Program-made: the position numbers and the translations under genes
The notes under the pieces: generated by a model
Database searches by the model: none
What the model was told of the DNA's origin: nothing
What the model saw: the letters and a program-made list of their open reading frames with translations, nothing else
From: Candidatus Kaiserbacteria bacterium
Lineage (GTDB): Bacteria; Patescibacteriota; Minisyncoccia; Phycocordibacterales; UBA2100
Direction of reading: 5' to 3'
NCBI GenBank assembly: GCA_026985835.1
Contig: JALSPS010000095.1
Location: 1 to 7,343 of the forward strand
Length of the DNA: 7,343 nt
Part shown: piece after piece, positions 1-6,620 of the stretch
How positions within the stretch are numbered: the first letter of the stretch is position 1
Layout: each line of letters starts with the position of its first letter

Positions 1-801
1 TTCAAGTTGTTCAGGAGCAAGAACACTTTTTACCAGAGAATTTATAAGATTTTTTCTTCCACCGTAAGACATTGAAAAAAATCTTGTCTTTCCTTTTATT
101 TTTTGTAGTTCTATTCTATTTGCTTCATCTACATCTATATTGTGTGTGTAAAGTCTTGTTCTAACATTTGCATCAGACGAAGAATTTATAATTCTCTTTT
201 GTAAAATTTTCTCAACGATGTTTAAATCATTTCCATCTCTAATTTTATTAAGTAGATCCAGATACTCATCTGAATCTTGCCTATATTGCTCAGTCAAATA
301 ACAAACTCTTATATCTCCCGTTTGCCAGCTTGCGGCATTATACGCAAATCCATCAGCGCCCAATTTAACCGGCGGGAGCTGAAAAAAATCTCCCGCAAAA
401 ACTACTTGCAAACCGCCAAACGGTTCAGTGTTTCGTCGTAAAACTTTTATAAGCTCATTTAATGAATCAATAAATTGCGCAGAAAGCATTGATACTTCAT
501 CAATAATCAAAACTTCCAAATTTTCAAAACGTTTTTGTAGATATTGTTTTTGACTTAGCGCATCAATTGCCCAATCATCTAAATAATCTTTAATACCAAT
601 TCCACTAAAAGAATGTATCGTCATACCATTTATGTGCGTTGCGGCTATACCGGTTGATGCGGTTAAGGCTACAGGAACATTATGCTCTTTAAGATAGTCA
701 ATGTACTTGTTTAGTACATATGTTTTACCGGCGCCTGCGGCGCCGGTAAGAAAAACATTCCTACCGGTCTTTAATATCTCAAGCGCTGTCTGTTGTTTCA
801 T
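1..801 (-). CDS. PIF1-like ATP-dependent DNA helicase, N-terminal part (C-terminus cut by window edge)
   Basis: The 267 visible codons carry the N-terminal RecA-like domain of a PIF1/RecD2-type superfamily 1B helicase. Family members unwind DNA 5'->3' and resolve structured DNA during replication and repair. Visible motifs are Walker A TGAAGAGKT (residues 19-27), motif Ia TASTGIAA (47-54), Walker B IIDEVSM (99-105), motif III GDFFQLPPV (137-145) and motif IV LTEQYRQ (169-175) with Q172 and R174. STGIAA and GDFFQLPPV separate PIF1-like proteins from UvrD/Rep helicases. The start is well fixed: an in-frame stop lies at 811-813, ATG 801 follows, and no other ATG, GTG or TTG precedes Walker A. 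The start lies inside the response-regulator gene (23-base overlap), and no Shine-Dalgarno is visible, so translation may be coupled. The second helicase domain and any C-terminal accessory domain are outside the window. The reading frame is open to base 1. Confidence 0.9.
   Translation of the reverse strand, partial: MKQQTALEILKTGRNVFLTGAAGAGKTYVLNKYIDYLKEHNVPVALTASTGIAATHINGMTIHSFSGIGIKDYLDDWAIDALSQKQYLQKRFENLEVLIIDEVSMLSAQFIDSLNELIKVLRRNTEPFGGLQVVFAGDFFQLPPVKLGADGFAYNAASWQTGDIRVCYLTEQYRQDSDEYLDLLNKIRDGNDLNIVEKILQKRIINSSSDANVRTRLYTHNIDVDEANRIELQKIKGKTRFFSMSYGGRKNLINSLVKSVLAPEQLE
725..749. repeat. Perfect 11-bp inverted repeat with 3-base loop inside the helicase Walker A codons
   Basis: The left arm TTACCGGCGCC (725-735) and right arm GGCGCCGGTAA (739-749) are exact reverse complements around TGC. 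Nine of the 11 arm bases from 727 inwards form a GC-rich block in otherwise AT-rich DNA. On the helicase mRNA the hairpin would begin about 50 bases after the start codon and 30 bases after the response-regulator stop. It encodes residues 18-26 (L-T-G-A-A-G-A-G-K). No T-run follows on either strand, so it is not a standard intrinsic terminator. It may simply result from the repeated Gly-Ala codons. Confidence 0.6.
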
Positions 802-1243
802 TTTTAGGTATTAAAGAGATATGCTGTTGTTCAACATTACAATCATTACTAATTTTTAAAATACAAGCGACGACTCGTACAAGCTCACCCATTGGAGTAC
901 TGGATTTTGCAAAAAAACTTTTTACCCCCATTTTTTTTGCATCAATCACTTCAATATCTTCATTTGTAAGGTTTGTTAACACTAGTATTGGAATATCTAC
1001 AAAGTTTTGATTTGATTTTATTTGTTTAATTAGTTCTATTCCGGAGCCATTTTTCATCTTTAAATCAGTTAGGACAATATCAAATTTTTCTTTCATTAAA
1101 ATATCATACGCCTCATTGCCTCCGCGAGCCCAAAAAAACCGAGCACCTGCATTTTCAAGATGCAAGGTTATAACACCTCCTATAAACTCATCATCTTCAA
1201 CAAATAATATATTTACTCCTCTCAATAGCTTTTTATCGTCCAT
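779..1243 (-). CDS. Stand-alone response regulator receiver (CheY-like REC) protein
   Basis: This 154-aa protein is a single REC domain with a roughly 30-residue tail and no DNA-binding or enzymatic output domain. A REC domain accepts phosphate from a histidine kinase on an aspartate and signals by protein-protein contact. From the ATG at 1243, the acidic pair is E16-D17 in the VEDDE motif, the phospho-acceptor is D60 in LTDLKM, the switch threonine is T90 in VLTN, and the conserved lysine is K113. The usual K-P dipeptide is K-S here, a small departure. A longer reading from TTG 1270 adds nine residues, but the ATG is preferred because MDDKKLLRGVNILFVEDD is a normal REC start. The gene follows the CNNM gene by 38 bases and ends with TGA inside the helicase start. 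No kinase is visible, so its input is unknown; a scaffold-type or CheY-like single-domain role is inferred. Confidence 0.87.
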   Translation of the reverse strand: MDDKKLLRGVNILFVEDDEFIGGVITLHLENAGARFFWARGGNEAYDILMKEKFDIVLTDLKMKNGSGIELIKQIKSNQNFVDIPILVLTNLTNEDIEVIDAKKMGVKSFFAKSSTPMGELVRVVACILKISNDCNVEQQHISLIPKNETTDSA

Positions 1244-1281
1244 AAGAGTATTGTCCCATATAAAATTCAAAACTCAAGAGG

Positions 1282-2289
1282 TTAATTTTTTTCTCTTGCA
1301 ACAGCCCTCAAGTCGGCATGCTTATCTTTTTCATCCATAATTTCTTGCTCCAATATCTCTTCTAGAATATCTTCCAATGATAGAACTCCGGTGATGGATG
1401 AAAATTCATCTTTAACAACAAAAAGATGTTTACGAGTTTTTAAAAATCTCGTTAGCGCATTATCCAAACTTTCAGATTCTAAAATAAATATAGGCTTTCT
1501 CAATGTGAATTCTTTGAGAGTTTTTTCAGATGGTGAAAAACCAATTAAATCGGAGGCAAATAATAATCCAATTATGTTATCTTCAGAATCTTCATAAATT
1601 GGAAAACGAGAAAAAGCGGAATTTCTTACTTTTTCTAAAAAATCTTTATTTATTACGGTATCAGATCTAAATTGTTCAACAACCGTCCTTGGAGTCATAA
1701 TATCAACAACCTTTTTATCTGAAAAAGTTAACGCGCCTTTTAAAATACGCTCTTCATCTTCATCTATATCAGACTCCCCGGCATCCTCATGTTCTTCTAT
1801 CAATTTTATTAATTCTTGTTTTGAATAAATTGTTGGAAGCTCATCTCCCAAAACCTTATCCAATAATAATGCGATTGGAGCCGTTACAGGATAAAAAATC
1901 CATAAAAGCAGGCGCACAAGTGGCGCCATTTTTGCGCCAAGCTTTAATGCAAATCTTGAAAAAACCGCCTGCGGTATTATCTCTCCAAACACAACGATTA
2001 AAATTGTTGCGATAATACCCGCCAAAATACCGCTCGTTATTGCTCCTAAGAATATAGAAAGAGTCGCATTAACTGCAACATTCCCAATTAAAAGAGTTGT
2101 GAGTAAAAGGTTTCCATTTTTTCGTATCTTATAAATTTTTTTAGCATTGAGATCTCCTATTTCCGCTTTTCTCTTAAGCTCGCTTCTTGAAAGCCCCATT
2201 AAACCAAGGGTAAGTCCGGAAAAAAGAGCAGAGAATGAAATTAAAACAAAAACAATTAAATAAATCAAAACATCGGGAACTTCTTCCAT
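1282..2289 (-). CDS. CNNM/CorB-type membrane protein with CBS domain pair (putative Mg2+ transporter)
   Basis: This 335-aa protein has a DUF21/CNNM transmembrane domain followed by two CBS domains. Relatives (CorB/CorC, CNNM) transport or regulate Mg2+ at the membrane, with ATP-Mg binding in the CBS pair. Hydrophobic segments lie near residues 7-33, 60-82, 85-110 and 121-147. Family hallmarks are SGLTLGLMGL (24-33), N70 and N74 in the second segment, and FGEIIPQ (101-107). An acidic linker (about 155-180) leads to VVDIMTPR, which opens CBS1 (about 195-255); CBS2 covers about 265-315, ending GVLSLEDILEEILEQEIMDE. The protein stops about 15 residues after that, so it lacks the roughly 80-residue CorC_HlyC C-terminal domain of many bacterial paralogues. 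Old annotations of such proteins as hemolysins are misleading. The ATG at 2289 gives a normal short N-terminus. Ion and direction of transport cannot be read from sequence. Confidence 0.88.
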   Translation of the reverse strand: MEEVPDVLIYLIVFVLISFSALFSGLTLGLMGLSRSELKRKAEIGDLNAKKIYKIRKNGNLLLTTLLIGNVAVNATLSIFLGAITSGILAGIIATILIVVFGEIIPQAVFSRFALKLGAKMAPLVRLLLWIFYPVTAPIALLLDKVLGDELPTIYSKQELIKLIEEHEDAGESDIDEDEERILKGALTFSDKKVVDIMTPRTVVEQFRSDTVINKDFLEKVRNSAFSRFPIYEDSEDNIIGLLFASDLIGFSPSEKTLKEFTLRKPIFILESESLDNALTRFLKTRKHLFVVKDEFSSITGVLSLEDILEEILEQEIMDEKDKHADLRAVAREKN

Positions 2290-2301
2290 ATAAATTTATT
2301 A

Positions 2302-2307
2302 CTTATA
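2302..2307 (-). promoter_or_regulatory. Candidate -10 element for the CNNM gene
   Basis: On the - strand this reads TATAAG, matching TATAAT at five of six positions, 12 bases upstream of the CNNM ATG. That would give a leader of only about 5 bases. No good -35 is visible at 16-18 bases upstream, so the call is weak. Read-through from the tRNA transcript is an alternative. Confidence 0.3.
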
Positions 2308-2313
2308 ACGAAA

Positions 2314-2331
2314 CAAGTTTAACACAACTTG
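2314..2331. promoter_or_regulatory. Perfect 6-6-6 inverted repeat between tRNA-Gln and the CNNM gene
   Basis: The arms CAAGTT (2314-2319) and AACTTG (2326-2331) are exact reverse complements around a 6-base loop. The dyad sits just upstream of the candidate CNNM -10, in the place of an operator. It could also be a weak terminator for the tRNA transcript, since TTT follows on the - strand, but the stem has only two G-C pairs. A chance dyad in AT-rich DNA is possible. Confidence 0.25.
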
Positions 2332-2385
2332 GAGCACTAATCTATACAGTAAAATAAAGATTCTTAACCTCAACTTTTATCTCTG

Positions 2386-2456
2386 TTGCCGGACTAGGAC
2401 TCGAACCTAGATTGACGGGACCAAAACCCGCTGTCCTACCATTAGACGATCCGGCA
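2386..2456 (-). tRNA. tRNA-Gln (anticodon UUG)
   Basis: The 71-base - strand sequence folds into a full cloverleaf. The acceptor stem is TGCCGGA/TCCGGCA (7 bp); the D stem is GTCT/GGAC with one G-U pair. The anticodon stem is GCGGG/CCCGT around loop TTTTGGT, and the T stem is CTAGG/CCTAG around TTCGAGT. The anticodon is TTG at 2422-2424, which reads CAA and CAG. U1-A72 is typical of bacterial tRNA-Gln and is a determinant for the indirect Glu-tRNA-Gln amidation route where that is used. The discriminator is A (2386). CCA is not encoded, since CAG follows, so a CCA-adding enzyme is needed. The 7-base D loop makes it short. Confidence 0.95.
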
Positions 2457-2467
2457 ATCACAAGCAT

Positions 2468-2495
2468 ATCTTATCTTATAATTTGCTCTAGTCAA
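2468..2495 (-). promoter_or_regulatory. Candidate sigma70-type promoter for tRNA-Gln
   Basis: On the - strand TTGACT (2490-2495) matches the -35 consensus at five of six positions, and TAAGAT (2468-2473) matches the -10 at four of six. They are separated by 16 bases. Transcription would begin a few bases before the mature tRNA 5' end at 2456. The site lies in the 43-base gap after the dnaX stop, so the tRNA is probably transcribed on its own as well as by read-through from dnaX. Confidence 0.5.
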
Positions 2496-2499
2496 TGTT

Positions 2500-3540
2500 T
2501 TAATTATCTAAAATATCAATAATTGCCAATTCAAAAGGAAGGTGTTTTATTGATGCAATTTTTGTATTTAGTTCAGTATCAATTAATTTTAAAAGTGTTT
2601 GCGGTTTAATTATTTCAGAATCTGAATTTGCAACACTTGATAAAAATTCAAAATCATCTTGAGTGTATTGAGCTTTAATTTTTTCTGCCAAGTCTGGCGC
2701 ATACTTTAATAACAACACTGTTCTAAATCTCTCCAAAAATAATTGTTGAAATATAATAATATCTGCATTTAGAGATACGACGCTTCCTATAACGGCAAGA
2801 GCTTCTTCTATTTTTTTATCCGTCATTGCCTTTAATAAATCATTTAATAATTTTGTTTTTGGCGCGCCGGTTAATTCTTCAGCAAACTCTACAGAAATTG
2901 TTTTATTTTCAGAAGAGTTTAGTATTTTTTGCAATATGCCAAGCGCGTCTCTAAATGATCCATTTGCCAGTGTCGCCACCAACTCATATACGCCATTTTC
3001 AAGATTTCTTTTCTCTTTTTTTGCAACACTTTTCAATACATCTACAAGAATATGTTTTGTAGGTTGTTTTAAATTGTATGTCTCACATCTTGAGATTACA
3101 GTATCCGGAATTTTTTCCGGCTCGGTCGTCGCAAGCATAAAAATCACATAACTTGGAGGTTCTTCAAGAATTTTTAGAAGAGCGTTAAACGCGCTCTTGG
3201 AAAGCATATGAACCTCATCAAAAATATATACTTTATATTTAGATTCAAAAGGCAGAGTATACGCGCTTTCTTTTATATCGCGAACATCATCAACTCCGGT
3301 ATGACTGGCCGCATCTATTTCATATATATCTTTTTGCGAAACCCCAAGTTCGTTTGCGAGGATTCTTGCAATTGTTGTTTTACCAATTCCTCTGCCACCG
3401 GAAAAAAGATATGCATGAGATGGGTTTGAATTTTTTACTTGTGCTTTAAGCGGTTTGGTTATATGGTCTTGCCCAATTACTTCATCAAAAGAAGTTGGTC
3501 TGTATTTTCTGTAAAATGCTAAATTTGTTTGTTTATCCAT
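2500..3540 (-). CDS. dnaX: DNA polymerase III clamp-loader subunit DnaX (short gamma-like form)
   Basis: This 346-aa AAA+ ATPase is the motor subunit of the clamp loader, which opens the sliding clamp and places it on primed DNA. Visible motifs are the N-terminal AFYRKYRPTSFDEVIGQ, Walker A GGRGIGKT (48-55), YEIDAAS (73-79), Walker B IFDEVHM (106-112), NALLKILEEPP (119-129), sensor 1 LATTEPEK (136-143), the SRC arginine-finger motif (150-152) and sensor 2 GSFRDA (194-199). The end at LPFELAIIDIL matches the end of domain III, so the tau-specific C-terminal region is absent; long DnaX proteins have about 550-650 residues. The four-cysteine zinc module that normally sits between Walker A and EIDAAS is also missing: only about six residues join LANELG to YEIDAAS, and the sole cysteine is C152. 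The ATG at 3540 is chosen; ATG 3546 adds two residues. The gene follows dus by at most 17 bases. No Shine-Dalgarno is visible. Confidence 0.94.
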   Translation of the reverse strand: MDKQTNLAFYRKYRPTSFDEVIGQDHITKPLKAQVKNSNPSHAYLFSGGRGIGKTTIARILANELGVSQKDIYEIDAASHTGVDDVRDIKESAYTLPFESKYKVYIFDEVHMLSKSAFNALLKILEEPPSYVIFMLATTEPEKIPDTVISRCETYNLKQPTKHILVDVLKSVAKKEKRNLENGVYELVATLANGSFRDALGILQKILNSSENKTISVEFAEELTGAPKTKLLNDLLKAMTDKKIEEALAVIGSVVSLNADIIIFQQLFLERFRTVLLLKYAPDLAEKIKAQYTQDDFEFLSSVANSDSEIIKPQTLLKLIDTELNTKIASIKHLPFELAIIDILDN

Positions 3541-3557
3541 ATACATATAATAACAGT

Positions 3558-4538
3558 TTATTTTTCTTTTAAAACCTCTTTTAATATCTTTATTGCCGAT
3601 TCGGGGGAAGTTGTTTCCATAAGCGCTATGCGTAATTCTTTTGCGCCATTCCACCCGTTAATATATGCCTTAAAATGCTTCTTCATAACATAAAAACCTT
3701 TATATCCTTTAGAGAATAAAAACTTATCAAATAATTTTATGTGTTCTATAAGCTGATTTATTTTTTCTTCAACACTCCTATTATCTTCTTCATATTGAGC
3801 AAAAAAAGATGGATTCCCAAATACCCCGCGCCCAGTCATCACACCATCTGCTCCGGTATTTAAGCACTTATTTTCTCCATCTTTTAGTGAAATAATATCG
3901 CCATTTAAAATAATTTTTGTTTTTGGAGATATTTTATTTCTCATTTTTAATATCTCTTGTCCAAATTCCCAATGCGCCGGAACAAGAGACATCTCTTTTC
4001 TTGTTCGCAAATGAATAGTTAAAGCATCCAAATTCAAAGATAGCAAAAGACCAATCCATTCTTCTATTTGAGGCGCATTATATCCAATACGAGTTTTAAC
4101 TGATAACGGCATATCCTCTCCAAGAAAACTGCGTGAATTTGTGATTATTTCTTTTGCAATATCCGGTGTTTTTATTAACGCTGCGCCGGCTCCTTGCCTC
4201 TCAACACTTCTGTCAGGGCACCCCATATTTATATCAACACCGTCAAACCCAAAAGATTTTATTTCATTGAGAGCTTTGATAAAGTTATTCGGTTTTGCCC
4301 CAAAAACCTGCGCAACAATGGGTCGCTGTTTTTTTGTGAATAATAATTTTGAAAATAATTTTTCTCTATCGTTGGATTTTGAATATACAATTCCATCAAC
4401 AGAAACAAATTCTGTAAAAAACACAGGATTAGAGTGAGAATGACGGGCAAACATTTCTCTAAATGCAACATCTGTAACATCCTCCATTGGCGCTAAGGCA
4501 AAAAAGGGAGAATTAAGGGTTGTCCAGAAATTATTCAT
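3558..4538 (-). CDS. dus: tRNA-dihydrouridine synthase (Dus family)
   Basis: This 326-aa flavoprotein reduces uridines in the tRNA D loop to dihydrouridine with FMN and NAD(P)H. The N-terminal TIM barrel shows LAPMEDVTD (15-23, FMN site), VAQVFGAKP (75-83), and GVDINMGCP (100-108) with catalytic Cys107. It continues with VKTRIGY (147-153, Lys148), the TIHLRTR segment (174-180, His176), LNGDI (211-215) and MTGRGVFGNP (234-243). A helical C-terminal domain follows (about 250-326), a normal length for the family. The sequence after the catalytic Cys is DRSVERQGAGAAL rather than the VKKV-type motif common in DusB, so I do not assign a subtype. The ATG at 4538 overlaps the ftsQ stop by 8 bases (ATGAATAA), which suggests translational coupling; an upstream TTG at 4574 is less likely. 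The gene is third in the serS-ftsQ-dus-dnaX run. Confidence 0.95.
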   Translation of the reverse strand: MNNFWTTLNSPFFALAPMEDVTDVAFREMFARHSHSNPVFFTEFVSVDGIVYSKSNDREKLFSKLLFTKKQRPIVAQVFGAKPNNFIKALNEIKSFGFDGVDINMGCPDRSVERQGAGAALIKTPDIAKEIITNSRSFLGEDMPLSVKTRIGYNAPQIEEWIGLLLSLNLDALTIHLRTRKEMSLVPAHWEFGQEILKMRNKISPKTKIILNGDIISLKDGENKCLNTGADGVMTGRGVFGNPSFFAQYEEDNRSVEEKINQLIEHIKLFDKFLFSKGYKGFYVMKKHFKAYINGWNGAKELRIALMETTSPESAIKILKEVLKEK

Positions 4539-5379
4539 TTTGAGTTTTAAATTTATAGAAGATTTTATTGTCAAACCTCAGGTCAATATACATCAAATCG
4601 GTTTGTTTATCTTTCAAAAATTCAGAATTAAGTACTGATTTTAAATTTTGCACTTGCTTTTGCGGATCACGATCAAGAGCAAATTTCAAAAAAAATGAAT
4701 CCAAAAAAACAAAAACATCTTTTCCGTATAAATCAATTTTATCAAATATAAACCCTTCTGAAATCAAATTATTAATTAATTTATTTAGGTATTCAATTTC
4801 TTTCGGTTTTGCAAAGTGATCCTTTATACCAATTTTTTTATCATTTTCTTTTTCATAAATAAGATATATTTTTGATGAATTTAATCCGTAGACAGGAGCA
4901 AAAATAAAACCTTCCGCATCCGCATAAAAACATTGTTTATTTTTATCAATATCAAAAATACAATAATTAAAAACAGGCACTCTCTCTTCAATCTTTATAA
5001 TCAATTCATCATTAAGACCATTAAACGGTACAGATACATTTCTTATTCTTGGAAACTTATTTTTTAATTTTTGTTGAATTTCAAGTTTTGGAATTAAAAA
5101 TATATTCGCTGGCGAAAAAAAATGAAAGTTTCCATCCTTTATGATTGAATCAATAAAAAAGGTAAGTTTGGCTGTTTCTATATTTTTATTTCCTTCAACT
5201 TTTATTGAGTGTATTGTAAAGCGTTCCAAGTGTGATAAAAACGCCAAAAGCAGAAATAAAAAAATAGCAAATGCAAACATAAAACCGGCAATAATCATTT
5301 TTAGACGCCTTCTTCTTTGTTTTAATGTTAAGCGTTTTTTAGCTTTATGTTTCTTTTGTGATTTTCTCTTTACCAACAT
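4531..5379 (-). CDS. ftsQ: FtsQ/DivIB-like cell division protein with POTRA domain
   Basis: This 282-aa protein has FtsQ/DivIB bitopic architecture. It has a strongly basic cytoplasmic N-terminus (1-27, rich in Lys and Arg), one membrane segment (about 28-48), and a POTRA domain starting at FTIHSIKVEGN (54-64). A beta domain follows, with ERVPVF (132-137) and CFYADAEGFIF (150-160). The end YIDLRFDNKIFYKF (264-277) matches the usual FtsQ ending. FtsQ links the early Z-ring to the FtsL/FtsB/FtsW/FtsI septal peptidoglycan complex. Two cysteines in the extracytoplasmic part, C140 and C150, could form a disulfide (inference). The ATG at 5379 lies 35 bases inside serS, and the dus start lies inside its own stop. 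No other division gene is visible, so it is detached from the usual ftsA-ftsZ context. The sequence is poorly conserved and the call rests on architecture and short motifs. Confidence 0.8.
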   Translation of the reverse strand: MLVKRKSQKKHKAKKRLTLKQRRRRLKMIIAGFMFAFAIFLFLLLAFLSHLERFTIHSIKVEGNKNIETAKLTFFIDSIIKDGNFHFFSPANIFLIPKLEIQQKLKNKFPRIRNVSVPFNGLNDELIIKIEERVPVFNYCIFDIDKNKQCFYADAEGFIFAPVYGLNSSKIYLIYEKENDKKIGIKDHFAKPKEIEYLNKLINNLISEGFIFDKIDLYGKDVFVFLDSFFLKFALDRDPQKQVQNLKSVLNSEFLKDKQTDLMYIDLRFDNKIFYKFKTQNE

Positions 5380-6616
5380 ATTTTCTAAGAACTTCAGGCA
5401 CTATAATGGACCCATCCGGTTGTTGATAATTTTCAACCAAAACCGCCAATATCCTGGGTCCGGCAATTGCGGTATTATTTAGAGAGTGAGCATATCTCAA
5501 ATTTCCATTTGAATCTTTATATTTTATTCCCAATCTGCGGGTTTGGAAATCATGGAAATATGAAGATGAATGTGTTTCGCGATATTTATTTTGTGAAGGC
5601 ATCCATGCCTCAATATCGTATTTTTTTACTTGTCCCAAACCAATATCTCCGCCACAATTAACAACAATGTGATACGGAATTCCAAGTGCTTGTAAAAATT
5701 CTTCTGAGTTTTTAGTTAGCTCTTCGTGTATACGAACAGAAGTCTCATGAGATGCTTCGCACAAAACCACTTGCTCATACTTGAAAAATTCATGCACACG
5801 TATAAGCCCTTTTGTGTCTTTCCCATGACTTCCAGCCTCGCGTCTGAAACAAGGAGAGAAAGCAAACGCCTTAAATGGTAAATCAGACTCCTTCAGGGTC
5901 TCGTCCATAAAATAACTCATAACAGCGACCTCTGCAGTTCCGGCAAGATATTTATCATCTTGAGTTTTATAAAGATTCTCTTCTTCTTGAGGTAAATATC
6001 CGGTTCCGATAAAAGGCTCTTTATTTAAAAGTGAAGGAACAATCATTGGAGTAAAGTTTCTTTGCAAGAAAAACTCTTGAGCAAAATGAAAAATTGCCCA
6101 TTCAAGCATCGCTCCATCGTTTTTTAAAAAATATCCACGAAAACCGGCGACCTTTGTTCCTCTCTCAAGATCTACCATATCAAGATTCTGCATAAGTGTT
6201 ATATGATCCTTTATCTCAAAATCAAAACTTGGAACATCACCCCATACCTTTACCTCAACATTATCCTCATCTGATTCTCCTTCTGGAACAGAGATGTCAG
6301 GTACATTAGGAACAAGAAGCATAAGTTGTTGCCACTCTTTTAATACATCTTTGAGTTTATCATTCTCTTTTTGAATTTGTTCTTTGAGTTTTTGCATCTC
6401 GGCAATTTTACTTGCGCGCATTTCCTGATTTTGCTCTGTAGAAATTTCTTTTGTAATCGTATTTTGTTTTGCGCGCATATCTTCAACGACTTTTAAAAGC
6501 TCTCGCCTCTTATCATCAAGAGTGATTAATTTTTCAATATCAACATCAATATGCTTTTTCTTTGCGCCTGCAATTACTATATCCTTATTATCTCTTATGA
6601 ATTTTATATCCAACAT
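5345..6616 (-). CDS. serS: Seryl-tRNA synthetase
   Basis: This 423-aa cytoplasmic class II synthetase charges tRNA-Ser with serine in an ATP-dependent reaction. Residues 1-100 form the tRNA-binding N-terminal helical arm: MLDIKFIRDN, then a long charged coiled coil (about 28-98). The class-conserved turn LVPNVPDISVP follows (101-111). The catalytic domain shows GTAEV (226-230, serine pocket), motif 2 PCFRREAGSHGKDTKGLIR (255-273) and the HEFFKYEQV segment (275-283). Motif 3 is SLNNTAIAGPR (378-388), with Arg388 the ATP-binding arginine. Length is typical of bacterial SerRS (about 420-430). The ATG at 6616 gives the standard N-terminus. The gene heads the cluster with ftsQ, dus and dnaX, overlaps ftsQ by 35 bases, and is divergent from dprA. 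A candidate promoter places transcription within 0-2 bases of the ATG. Confidence 0.97.
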   Translation of the reverse strand: MLDIKFIRDNKDIVIAGAKKKHIDVDIEKLITLDDKRRELLKVVEDMRAKQNTITKEISTEQNQEMRASKIAEMQKLKEQIQKENDKLKDVLKEWQQLMLLVPNVPDISVPEGESDEDNVEVKVWGDVPSFDFEIKDHITLMQNLDMVDLERGTKVAGFRGYFLKNDGAMLEWAIFHFAQEFFLQRNFTPMIVPSLLNKEPFIGTGYLPQEEENLYKTQDDKYLAGTAEVAVMSYFMDETLKESDLPFKAFAFSPCFRREAGSHGKDTKGLIRVHEFFKYEQVVLCEASHETSVRIHEELTKNSEEFLQALGIPYHIVVNCGGDIGLGQVKKYDIEAWMPSQNKYRETHSSSYFHDFQTRRLGIKYKDSNGNLRYAHSLNNTAIAGPRILAVLVENYQQPDGSIIVPEVLRKYVGKEKITKET

Positions 6617-6620
6617 ACTA

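Noticed and set aside
3174..3198. Inverted repeat AAGAGCG/CGCTCTT inside dnaX, considered as a frameshift-stimulating hairpin
   Set aside because: It falls on the codons of the conserved SKSAFNALLK segment, far from the C-terminus. No slippery A6G-type run lies upstream of it, and there is no tau region to be skipped.
3546..3654. N-terminal extension of DnaX from base 3654
   Set aside because: The extra residues are the dus C-terminal region read in another frame. DnaX proteins start just before the YRKYRP motif, which fits ATG 3540.
4141..4437. Open frame of 98 codons on the + strand across dus
   Set aside because: It is the complement of strongly conserved dus codons, and no initiation signal or known motif is seen.
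4259..4480. Open frame of 73 codons on the - strand inside dus
   Set aside because: It overlaps the conserved FMN and catalytic-region codons of dus in another frame and has no motif of its own.
4538..4574. N-terminal extension of dus from TTG 4574
   Set aside because: The added 12 residues lie inside ftsQ and show no conservation signal. The ATG at 4538 gives the normal Dus N-terminus and a typical stop-start overlap.
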